Assembly: GCF_000720425.1 (NCBI RefSeq)
Contig: NZ_JOAJ01000005.1
Coordinates: 434,001 to 498,000, forward strand
DNA length: 64,000 nt
Source: Nocardia rhamnosiphila NBRC 108938
Lineage (GTDB): Bacteria; Actinomycetota; Actinomycetes; Mycobacteriales; Mycobacteriaceae
Direction of reading: 5' to 3'
Part shown: one piece after another, positions 57,390 through 64,000 of the stretch
Layout of the letters: every line of letters begins with the position of its first letter
Numbering within the stretch: position 1 is the stretch's first letter
Made by a program: the position numbers and the translations under genes
Notes under the pieces: generated by a model
What the model was told of the DNA's origin: nothing
Database searches by the model: none
The model's input: only the letters and a program-made list of their open reading frames with translations

Positions 57390-57563
57390 TGCAAGCACGG
57401 TTAGGCAATGGACATGACCCCAGGCTCACCGAAGTTACAATCCTGCTGAGGGGCGAGCCGGTAGGCTCGGCGCCCCCTAAGGTTCGAAGCCGACCTAATC
57501 AGGGACAACCTGTTCATGGAGCGGCGATATGCACCGACGAAGGGCGGGCGCGTCGTCACGGAT

Positions 57564-57748
57564 TTAGTCCAGTTGACGGTCGTCGTGGATGACCTGGTCC
57601 GCGTCGTTGTGCAGCGGGTCGTCCCAACCGGCCAGAGACCGCGTTCGACGTCGTGGAAGTCGGCACGATCGCCCATGGCGTATCTCGCCTGTGCTTCGGC
57701 GTTGATCGTGCTGGTGAAACCCGTGGCCGGGTTGATCGTGTGGGTCAT
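57564..57748 (-). pseudogene. Small gene broken by a 2-base duplication
   Basis: ATG 57748 has an excellent ribosome-binding site (AGGAG, 8 bases upstream) and begins MTHTINPATGFTSTINAEAQ, clearly coding in style, up to FHDVERGL. From there the sensible frame changes to AGWDDPLHNDADQVIHDDRQ and stops at 57564. The shift coincides with the AGAGA repeat at 57634-57638, where removing one dinucleotide restores a product of about 60 residues. In the unbroken frame translation would instead run on to 57401 with an Arg/Thr-rich tail. Either a pseudogene or a sequencing error; function unknown. Confidence 0.5.
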
Positions 57749-57932
57749 GACGGTGTCTCCTGTCACCGGGTTCCGGAAATGCGGGCTGCCCTGTCGCGGG
57801 CCGCCGATTCAGCGAACTTGCCGGCCCGGCTGGTGCCCTCACCCGGCCCGGCTGAATCCGGCCGGTGCGGCGCCCGACATGCGCCTACCGATTCGGGTGG
57901 GTCGCGGAGCTCATGCGGGGTACTTTCCCCCT

Positions 57933-58553
57933 ATGACGGAACCGCCGCACAATTACGGGCGCCAGGACCCTCACCGCCAGGGTTACCCTCGGACGCAGGC
58001 CTACCCGCAGCAGGGCTATCCCCAGCAGCAGGGTTACTCGACGGAACCGGAGTACGGGCACCAGGTCGAATACGGGTACCAACCGGACCAGCCCGAGCGG
58101 TCGACCGAGCGGTCCAACGAACCGAAGATCAATGTCGGACGGCTGTGGGCGGGCGGTGTCGGCACGGCCATCGTCGTCGCGCTGGTGATCGTGGTGCTGA
58201 TCATGCTGGTGCGCGGCATCCTGAACATCGCGGTCCTCTCACCGGAGGGCGAGGGAGCCTACGGCACGGTCTCGACCACCTCGTACGCCGTGGCCGGTGG
58301 GGCCGCCGCGATCGCCGCGACCGGTCTGCTGAACCTGCTGCTCGCCCTGATGCCGAGCCCGATGCAGTTCTTCTACTGGATCACCGGACTGGTCACCGCG
58401 CTGGCGACACTGGTGCCGTTCACCCTGGTCGCCGGGGTGGACGCCAAGATCGCCACGGCCGTGATCAACCTGATCGCGGGGTTGTGCATCATTTCGCTGC
58501 TCGGCGGGGTCGGGTCCGGGGCGATCATCCGGCGCCCGCAGTCGCAGTACTGA
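57933..58553 (+). CDS. DUF6069-like four-helix membrane protein
   Basis: 206 residues. The first 70 are rich in Gln, Tyr, Pro and Gly with repeats such as YPQQGYPQQQGY, likely disordered and cytoplasmic. Four transmembrane helices follow (starting AIVVALVIVVLIMLVRGILN, later YAVAGGAAAIAATGLLNLLL, FFYWITGLVTALATLVPFTL and AVINLIAGLCIISLLGGVG). This layout resembles DUF6069 proteins of actinobacteria; the assignment is tentative. ATG 57933 is the first start consistent with the domain. Function unknown. Confidence 0.65.
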   Translation: MTEPPHNYGRQDPHRQGYPRTQAYPQQGYPQQQGYSTEPEYGHQVEYGYQPDQPERSTERSNEPKINVGRLWAGGVGTAIVVALVIVVLIMLVRGILNIAVLSPEGEGAYGTVSTTSYAVAGGAAAIAATGLLNLLLALMPSPMQFFYWITGLVTALATLVPFTLVAGVDAKIATAVINLIAGLCIISLLGGVGSGAIIRRPQSQY

Positions 58554-58579
58554 GTTCTTCCGTCCCGCGCCGTCGCGCC

Positions 58580-58612
58580 GGGTCCCGGGTGCCGTGGGGC
58601 GGCCCGGGACCC
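58580..58612. terminator. Hairpin between convergent genes at 58553 and 58633
   Basis: A perfect 10-bp GC-rich stem (58580-58589 with 58603-58612) with a 13-base loop sits between the two stop codons. It lacks a T tract; a probable bidirectional terminator by position. Confidence 0.45.
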
Positions 58613-58632
58613 CGGTACGCGACGCGCTGGTC

Positions 58633-59669
58633 TCAGCCGGCCCCGGAGCTTTCCGACCGGATGCGGACCAGCTGTTTACCGAGGTTCGACCCGTCGAAGA
58701 GGCGCTGCAGGGCCGCCGGTGCGTTGCCGAGACCGTCGACGACATCCTCGGCCCAGACCAGCTCGCCCGCCGCGACCCAGCCCGCGAGCCGGGCCAGGGC
58801 GGCCGGAAAATCGGCGTGGTGGTCGTAGAAGATGAAACCCTCCATACGGGCACGGCGAAAGGCCAGCTGCATGTAGTTGGCGGGGCCGGCGCCGTAGCCG
58901 GCCGCCGTGTAACCGGAGGAGATCGATCCGCAGAGCGCGATCCGGGCGTGCACGGCCAGGTGGTCCAGCGCGTTCTCCAGTAGATTTCCGCCGATATTGT
59001 CGAAGACCGCGGTCAGCCCGTCGGGTGCGAAGGCGCGCAGCGCGGTGGGGACGTCGTCGGCGCGATAGTCGAGGCAGGCGTCGAAACGGGCGGTCTCGCG
59101 TACCCAGTCCACTTTCTCCGGCGTGCCCGCGGTGCCGAGCACCCGCGCCCCGAGGAGTCGCGCGATCTGTCCGGCCAGCGATCCGACGCTGCCGGCCGCG
59201 CCGGTGACCAGCACCGCATCGGATTCCGCGACCTCCAGCACCCGGGTGATGCCGATATAGGCGGTCAACCCACTCACGCCGAAAACGGTGAGCATATGGC
59301 GGGGGTCGATCCCCGGGGGACCGGATTCACGCCGAACAACCCCGCTGCGCGGGCCACGGCGTACTCCTGCCAGCCGAGCTCACCGTAGACCCACTGCCCT
59401 TCCGGCAGCGCCGGATCACGGGAGGCGACCACCCGCCCCACCCCGCTCCCGCGCATCACCTCGCCCACGCCGACCGGCGTGGTATACGTCGTCGCGGGGT
59501 TGAGCCAGGTGCGCTGGGTGGCATCGATGCCGAGCCACTCCACCTGTACGAGGGCCTCGCCGTTCTCCAATACCGGGAAGGCGCTAGCCTTTTCGGCAAA
59601 AGTACCGGCGGTGATTCCGGCGGCCGGCCGTTCGCGCAGGATCATCTGACAGAAGGTGCGGTCGCTCAC
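58633..59669 (-). pseudogene. NADP-dependent oxidoreductase (MDR/leukotriene-B4-dehydrogenase type), frameshifted
   Basis: Two overlapping frames together make one quinone-oxidoreductase-like protein of about 345 residues. The first (ATG 59669) gives the GroES-like part up to AVARAAGLFGVNPVP, then goes off frame and stops at 59274. The second continues GIDPRHMLTVFGVSGLTAYI and carries the NADP-binding loop VLVTGAAGSVGSLAGQIARL to the normal C-terminus. The break is at a C5G4 run near 59311-59319; one extra C would restore VPPGIDP. The rest of both parts looks intact, so a homopolymer sequencing error is as likely as real inactivation. If intact, it reduces alkenals or enones with NADPH. Confidence 0.8.
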
Positions 59670-59853
59670 GGCGGCCAGTGTGCCCCAGGAATGCCGCCGG
59701 TGTCGCCTTCATTTCCGCGCCCCCGAGGGCGCCGTACCGGCTGCCGCTCGGGCAGGCCGGCAGTATTGCGTTCACGGTGATCGCAACCCGTGTCAACCGC
59801 GTGACCACGTCGTACCCTCGGATCTCCGGTCCAGGTTCGGGGAGCACACCGTC

Positions 59854-60840
59854 ATGATCAAGTTATTGGTTTTCACCCTTGTGGGTATCGGCGCGCAGAT
59901 CGTCGACGGCACGCTCGGGATGGCCTTCGGCGTCACCGCGACGACGCTGCTCGTCCTCAGCGGCACGGGTGCCGCGCATGCGAGCGCGGCGGTCCATTTC
60001 GCCGAGGTCGCCACCACCCTCGCCTCCGGGGCATCGCACTGGCGGTTCGGCAATATCGACTGGAAGGTCGTCCTACGGCTGGGTGTGCCCGGCGGTGTCG
60101 GCGCCTTCCTCGGCGCGACCGTGCTGTCGCGGATCTCCACCGAAGCCGCCGCGCCGATCACCGCCGGCATCCTCCTCGCGATCGGCGTCTTCCTGGTCGT
60201 CCGGTTCTCGTCGCGACCGCCGGTGGAATTCGCCGCCTCGGAGAAGACCGCGCACTCCGCGAAATTCCTGACCCCGCTCGGCTTGTTCGGCGGTTTCATC
60301 GACGCCAGCGGTGGCGGCGGCTGGGGGCCGGTCACCACCAGCACCCTGCTGACCACCGGACGGTCCGCGCCACGCACGGTGATCGGTTCGGTGAGTGCCT
60401 CGGAGTTCATCGTCTCGGCCTCGGCCAGTGTCGGCTTCCTGCTGGGGCTCGGCTCGGACTTCTTCGACAACCTGCTGATCATCGCCGGTCTGGCGCTCGG
60501 CGGTGTGATCGCCGCACCGATCGCCGCCTGGCTGGTCAGCCGGATCACCCCGGGTGTGCTGGGCACGGGCGTCGGCGGGTTGCTGGTCCTCACCAACTCG
60601 CGCACGCTGTTCAAGCACTTCGATATCGAGGGCGCGCCCCGCACGATCGGTTACGTGTTGATCGTCGTGGTGGCGGTCACGCTCACCGTCTTCGCGTGGC
60701 GGAAGTCCCGGACGGCCCCGGCCACCGATGCCGCCGAGACCACGGGCGCGGACGCTGCCGAACCCGCGGTGGCGGGGTCCGCTGGCACCGAAGCCGCCGG
60801 TGAAGGCTCCGCGGACGCGACGCAGGTGCCGGTCAGGTAG
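59854..60840 (+). CDS. TauE/SafE-family sulfite/anion exporter
   Basis: Membrane permease of the TSUP family, 328 residues, about eight transmembrane helices. Characteristic are GIGAQIVDGTLGMAFGVTA at the N-terminus and the repeat motif FGGFIDASGGGGWGPVTTST. The C-terminal 50 residues are a Glu/Ala-rich cytoplasmic tail. ATG 59854 follows GGGGAG. The substrate (sulfite, sulfoacetate or another organic acid) cannot be told. A rare TTA codon is at position 4. Confidence 0.9.
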   Translation: MIKLLVFTLVGIGAQIVDGTLGMAFGVTATTLLVLSGTGAAHASAAVHFAEVATTLASGASHWRFGNIDWKVVLRLGVPGGVGAFLGATVLSRISTEAAAPITAGILLAIGVFLVVRFSSRPPVEFAASEKTAHSAKFLTPLGLFGGFIDASGGGGWGPVTTSTLLTTGRSAPRTVIGSVSASEFIVSASASVGFLLGLGSDFFDNLLIIAGLALGGVIAAPIAAWLVSRITPGVLGTGVGGLLVLTNSRTLFKHFDIEGAPRTIGYVLIVVVAVTLTVFAWRKSRTAPATDAAETTGADAAEPAVAGSAGTEAAGEGSADATQVPVR

Positions 60841-61231
60841 CTGCCGATCGCCCGGTCCGCCCCGGTGGGCGGTACGACCGGAGGGTGAGGGGACAGCGCC
60901 CGGCTGCCCGGACAATATGTCCGGGCAGCCGGGCGCCTTTTCGGTGTGCTCGTTCGGCGGGTTCCGAACGATGAGCCCGTGCCGAAGGCCTCGTCAGGGT
61001 GCGGACGCCGCGTTCGGTCACCACTTCGAGGTGCGTGCTTTCCCGAAAGCACCGGGCCGATCTGTTGCCCCGGCAGTCCGGCGTGGAGGGCGCGGTTCGC
61101 GATCGGGATTCGTAATTTCGTAACAGCCGGGTAGTACCGCACCGATAGGGCTGGACAACGGTCGGTGGCCGGAAACATCGGCACGCCACTATGTTTCGGT
61201 CATCGTGTCCGATCGCTAGAGGAGGACTGAG
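60841..61231. other. 391-base intergenic region, terminator then no gene seen
   Basis: The first part holds the strong terminator at 60896-60936. From 60941 to 61231 I find no convincing gene; the promoter for the hypC-like group should lie here. A GC-poorer stretch around 61110-61210 is the best place, but no clean -35/-10 pair is visible. Confidence 0.5.
60896..60936 (+). terminator. Very strong intrinsic terminator after tauE/safE
   Basis: A perfect 19-bp stem (60896-60914 with 60918-60936) with a 3-base loop is followed by CTTTTCGG. One of the strongest hairpins in the window; it isolates the exporter gene from the hypC-like group downstream. Confidence 0.85.
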
Positions 61232-61324
61232 ATGTGTTGGGGCATTCCGGGCCGGATCAGCGAGAGCTCCGACTACGGCGGTGAAGCCCCGGTCGTGGCT
61301 GTCGGTGGGGTGGTGCCATGGTGA
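61232..61324 (+). CDS. HypC-like peptide, N-terminal part only (30 residues)
   Basis: A short frame missed by length filters. It has an ideal ribosome-binding site (AGAGGAGG, six bases before ATG 61232) and starts MCWGIPGRI, the HypC/HybG/HupF signature in which Cys2 is the residue that binds the Fe(CN)2CO precursor and the hydrogenase large subunit. After VVAVGGVVPW it stops at 61324, overlapping the next gene's ATG (61318) by seven bases. Real HypC proteins have 70-95 residues, so the beta-barrel remainder is missing; a HypC-like barrel occurs instead at the C-terminus of the next protein. Either a truncated hypC or one half of a split protein. Confidence 0.6.
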   Translation: MCWGIPGRISESSDYGGEAPVVAVGGVVPW

Positions 61325-62040
61325 ACGACCTCCTGGCGGCCACGCCTTTTCGTGCCGATCTGGCCGAGGACCTGGCGGCCGCGGCGCTGACGCTGGCGCG
61401 GCGGTTCGCGGCCGGCGCGTCGCTGTGGTGTGTGGCGCCCTCCTGGGAACCACATGCCCAGCACATCGCCGTCGAATTCGTGCATCCGGATGCCGCCGAG
61501 GTGCGTGCCCTCCCCGCTGCCGCCCTGACCGGGCCGTATCTGGTGGATACCGCCCGGGTTTCGACCCGGCCCGGCGATATGGTGCTGGCGATCGCCGCCG
61601 CGCACGAACCGCAGGTGCGGTCACTGTTGGTGCGCGGCCCGGCCTGGGGCGTGCACACCATCTGGATCGGGTCGGGCCCGCGGCCGGCCGCCGGGCTCGC
61701 CGACCACCTGCTGTGGCTGGACGGCCCCGATCCCCGGCTGTCGGCCGCGGGTGATCTGGTACTGCTCTATCACCTGCTGTGGGAGCTCACCCAGCGGTGT
61801 TTCGCGCATCCCGGCCTGATCGCGCCGGAGCGGAAACCGGAGCGCCGGGAGGCCGGTCGTGAAGAGGGCAGGCTCGGCGAGGTGGTGACTCCGCTCGGTG
61901 ACGGGACGGCGCGTATCCGTACGCCGCTGGGCACCGAAACCGTCACGACGTCCTTCGTCGAACCGGTACGGCCCGGAGATCTGGTGCTGGTGCACGCCGG
62001 TATGGCGGTGAGCACGGCCGGAGCGGAGGACGAACGATGA
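61318..62040 (+). CDS. SIS-like domain protein with C-terminal HypC-like domain
   Basis: 240 residues. Residues 1 to about 165 resemble a sugar-isomerase (SIS) fold (VSTRPGDMVLAIAAAHEPQV; WGVHTIWIGSG; ADHLLWLDG), followed by LLYHLLWELTQRCFAHPGLI, a block I know from SIS proteins of actinobacterial [NiFe]-hydrogenase clusters. The last 55 residues (VVTPLGDGTARIRTPLGTET; VRPGDLVLVHAGMAVS) match the C-terminal two-thirds of HypC but carry no cysteine. ATG 61318 overlaps the 30-residue HypC-like frame, and the stop overlaps the next start (ATGA). Role in hydrogenase maturation is inferred. Confidence 0.7.
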   Translation: MVNDLLAATPFRADLAEDLAAAALTLARRFAAGASLWCVAPSWEPHAQHIAVEFVHPDAAEVRALPAAALTGPYLVDTARVSTRPGDMVLAIAAAHEPQVRSLLVRGPAWGVHTIWIGSGPRPAAGLADHLLWLDGPDPRLSAAGDLVLLYHLLWELTQRCFAHPGLIAPERKPERREAGREEGRLGEVVTPLGDGTARIRTPLGTETVTTSFVEPVRPGDLVLVHAGMAVSTAGAEDER

Positions 62041-62648
62041 CGTCGAACGAGGCGGATGTGCTGCTCGGCGAACTGGCCGCGTGCGCGCAGGAGCGGGCCG
62101 CGGAGAGCATCGGTGTGCGGACGCGGGCCCTCGCGGCGAACGCGGAACCGGTCGCCGCGGCGGCCCGGGAGATGGCGCGCCGCTTCACCGATGGCGGCAG
62201 GCTTTTCACCTTCGGCAACGGTGGCAGTGCGACGGATGCCGCCACGCTCGCGGCATTGTTCGCCCGGCCGCCGGATGGTACCGCGCTGCCGGCGTGGTCG
62301 CTGTCGGCCGACGAGGCGGTACTCACCGCGGTCGGCAACGATTGCGGCTTCGAATCGGTGTTCGCGCGCCAGCTGGCCGCGCGCGGGCAATCCGGCGATA
62401 TCGCGGTGGCCATGTCGACCAGCGGCGGCTCGCCAGATCTGCTGGCGGGGCTGGCGGAGGCCCGGGAACGCGGGATGTACACGATCGGTTTCGCGGGCGG
62501 GGACGGTGGCGCATTCGACCACGGCGACACGGTCGACCGCTGTCTGGTGGTCGATTCGCGCTGTCCGCACCGGATCCACGAGTCACAGGCCCTGCTGGGG
62601 TACGCGCTGTGGCTATCGGTGCATCGGCACGGCGTCTTCGGCGGCTGA
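62037..62648 (+). CDS. SIS-domain phosphosugar isomerase-like protein (GmhA type)
   Basis: 203 residues. The GmhA-like phosphosugar site is visible (FTFGNGGSATDAATLAALF and AMSTSGGSPDLLAGLAEA), with RIHESQALLGYALWLSVHRH at the end. By sequence it could be a sedoheptulose-7-phosphate isomerase, but there are no heptose genes nearby; its coupling to the SIS/HypC-like gene points to the related proteins found in hydrogenase clusters. It overlaps the convergent MFS gene by 36 bases at the 3' end. Confidence 0.8.
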   Translation: MTSNEADVLLGELAACAQERAAESIGVRTRALAANAEPVAAAAREMARRFTDGGRLFTFGNGGSATDAATLAALFARPPDGTALPAWSLSADEAVLTAVGNDCGFESVFARQLAARGQSGDIAVAMSTSGGSPDLLAGLAEARERGMYTIGFAGGDGGAFDHGDTVDRCLVVDSRCPHRIHESQALLGYALWLSVHRHGVFGG

Positions 62649-64000
62649 ATCGGTGCGGGTGGTCCGGCGGCCGGGTGCCCACGCGCCCAGCACGAACGCC
62701 ATCACTACGGTGAGGATGCCCAGGGCCAGCGCCGCCTGCGCGGCACCGTGGACGAAGGCTTCCTTGGCGAACGCCGCCAGCGGCGCGGCCGCCGGACCTC
62801 CCTGCTCGGCGACCTCCAGCGCGGCGGCCAGCGAATCACCGACCGGTCCGCGGGCCGCTTCGGGCAACCGAGGCAGTGCCGGGGCGATCCGATCGGCATA
62901 GCCGACGGCGAGGATGCTGCCGGAGATCGCGATACCGATGGCCGCCCCGACCTCCCGGGAGGCGTCGTTCACCGCGGAGGCCACCCCGTGTTTCTCCGGG
63001 GGTGTGCCGTTGATGATCGCGGCGGTCGCCGGGGCGGTGCACAGACCCAGGCCGGTGCTCAGAATCAGCAGCGGCCACAGGACATCGAGGTAGGTGCTGT
63101 CCACCGCGATCCGGGACACCAGGATGAGCGCGCTACCGACGCACAGCAGACCGATGAAAGTCGGCAGGCGCAGGCCGAACCGTTCGGCCAGCCGTGGGGC
63201 GACGACCGAGATACCGATCAGCGGCGCGATCATCGGCGCCATGGCCACCGCGGACATCAGCGGTGAGTACCCGAAGATCAGTTGCATGTACTGGACGAAC
63301 AGCAGGAAGTAGCCGAAGGCCACCAGGAACTGCACGCCGACGCTCACCGCGCCGCTGCCGAAGCCGCGGTCGGCGAAGAGCCGCACATCCAGCAGCGGGT
63401 TCGGCACCCGCAGTTCGACCGTCGCGAACCCGACTCCGGCGAGGACCCCGGCGCCGAACAAGCCCAGGACCAGCGGATCGGTCCAGCCGCGCACCGGCGC
63501 CTCGATGGCCCCGACCACGACGGCGCCCACGGCGACCGACGCGGTGATACCGCCCCAGAAGTCCAGCGGCGGCCGGGAGTCGTCCACGGATTCGGGGACC
63601 GTGCACCCGGCGATCGCCAGGACGACGCCGGCCACCGTCATCGCGAGGAAGATGGCGTGCCAGGTCCAGATCTGCAAGAGCAGCCCGGAGCCGAGAATGC
63701 CCAGGACCGCACCACCGGAGACGACCCCCGCCCACAACCCGACGGCGACTCCGCGCCGTTCGGGCGGGAATCCACCGGTGAGCAGGGAAAGAGTGGACGG
63801 CATGACCAGCGCCGCGCCCACCCCCGCTACGGCGCGCGAGGCGATGATCCACTGCGGCTCGTCCAGCGCCAGCGGTACCGCGGAGGCGATCGCGAACACC
63901 ACCAGGCCCAGCACCATCATGATGCGGCGGCCGAACCGGTCGCCCAGCGCGCCGGAGAACAGGACGAGGCAGGCCAGCGCGAGGGTGTAACCGTCGACCA
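62613..64000 (-). CDS. MFS drug-efflux transporter, DHA2/EmrB-QacA type (5' end cut by window)
   Basis: Proton-driven multidrug exporter of the 14-helix group. The visible part is 462 residues; the frame runs through base 64000, so the start is outside. The MFS motif A is just inside the edge (GALGDRFGRRIM), and motif C-like GAVLGILGSGLLL and the late PATAAIINGTPPEKHGVASA segment are present. About 12-13 helices are seen. ATG 63920 is internal, after motif A. The 3' end overlaps the SIS gene by 36 bases, tail to tail. Confidence 0.92.
   Translation of the reverse strand, partial: VDGYTLALACLVLFSGALGDRFGRRIMMVLGLVVFAIASAVPLALDEPQWIIASRAVAGVGAALVMPSTLSLLTGGFPPERRGVAVGLWAGVVSGGAVLGILGSGLLLQIWTWHAIFLAMTVAGVVLAIAGCTVPESVDDSRPPLDFWGGITASVAVGAVVVGAIEAPVRGWTDPLVLGLFGAGVLAGVGFATVELRVPNPLLDVRLFADRGFGSGAVSVGVQFLVAFGYFLLFVQYMQLIFGYSPLMSAVAMAPMIAPLIGISVVAPRLAERFGLRLPTFIGLLCVGSALILVSRIAVDSTYLDVLWPLLILSTGLGLCTAPATAAIINGTPPEKHGVASAVNDASREVGAAIGIAISGSILAVGYADRIAPALPRLPEAARGPVGDSLAAALEVAEQGGPAAAPLAAFAKEAFVHGAAQAALALGILTVVMAFVLGAWAPGRRTTRTDSAAEDAVPMHR

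Overview
The window reads as a high-GC actinobacterial chromosome, most likely Nocardia or a close relative in the Mycobacteriales. The grounds are two type VII (ESX) secretion loci, an F420-type luciferase-like oxidoreductase, three tandem lipoproteins of a kind common in Nocardia (DUF7373-like), and two gene orders shared with mycobacteria: infA-rpmJ-rpsM-rpsK-rpsD-rpoA-rplQ-truA, and lpqU-eno-ftsB-like-DUF501-ppx. The species call is inference; no rRNA gene lies in the window.

Layout. 1-13347: a complete ESX locus (locus 1) with an esx pair, eccE, eccB, eccA, eccD, mycP and a fused eccC, written on alternating strands. 13388-18017: a GNAT acetyltransferase/GntR regulator pair, a DUF4254-like gene and an EspI-like proline-rich MinD/ParA ATPase that probably serves locus 1. 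18139-23180: the alpha ribosomal operon with its promoter, ending in truA. 23634-26401: an F420-type oxidoreductase, a CsoR-type metal sensor with a matching operator, an MTA phosphorylase and an FMN reductase. 26636-39528: a second ESX locus (locus 2) in the ESX-4 chromosomal position beside truA, with eccE, eccB, mycP, eccD, fused eccC, an Rv3446c-like (TIGR03931) protein and an esx pair, but no eccA. 39626-44925: one minus-strand cluster of three related lipoproteins with a transmembrane Ser/Thr kinase among them. 45129-49343: the lpqU-eno-ftsB-like-DUF501-ppx block. 49412-54054: an NAD(P)-binding oxidoreductase, a POT transporter, an amino-acid permease with a coupled hypothetical gene, and a tRNA with a UAA (Leu) anticodon. 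54208-57748: small and unstable accessory genes (a tiny coupled membrane peptide, an HTH regulator, a HigBA-type toxin-antitoxin pair with a palindromic operator, and a frameshifted small gene). 57933-64000: a DUF6069-like membrane protein, a frameshifted NADP-dependent oxidoreductase, a TauE/SafE exporter with a strong terminator, an orphan group of hydrogenase-maturation-like genes (a 30-residue HypC-like peptide, a SIS/HypC-like fusion, a SIS protein), and the 3' part of an MFS drug-efflux gene.

How the parts work together. EccB, EccC, EccD and EccE form the membrane channel of each ESX system, EccC is the motor, MycP the membrane-anchored protease and the WXG100 pairs the substrates. Locus 1 adds EccA and probably EspI. 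The kinase/lipoprotein cluster next to locus 2 may be a cell-envelope sensing module. The most unusual signals are the apparently split HypC, two full ESX loci bracketing the rpoA operon, and a kinase whose outer part looks like a lobe of a siderophore-binding protein.
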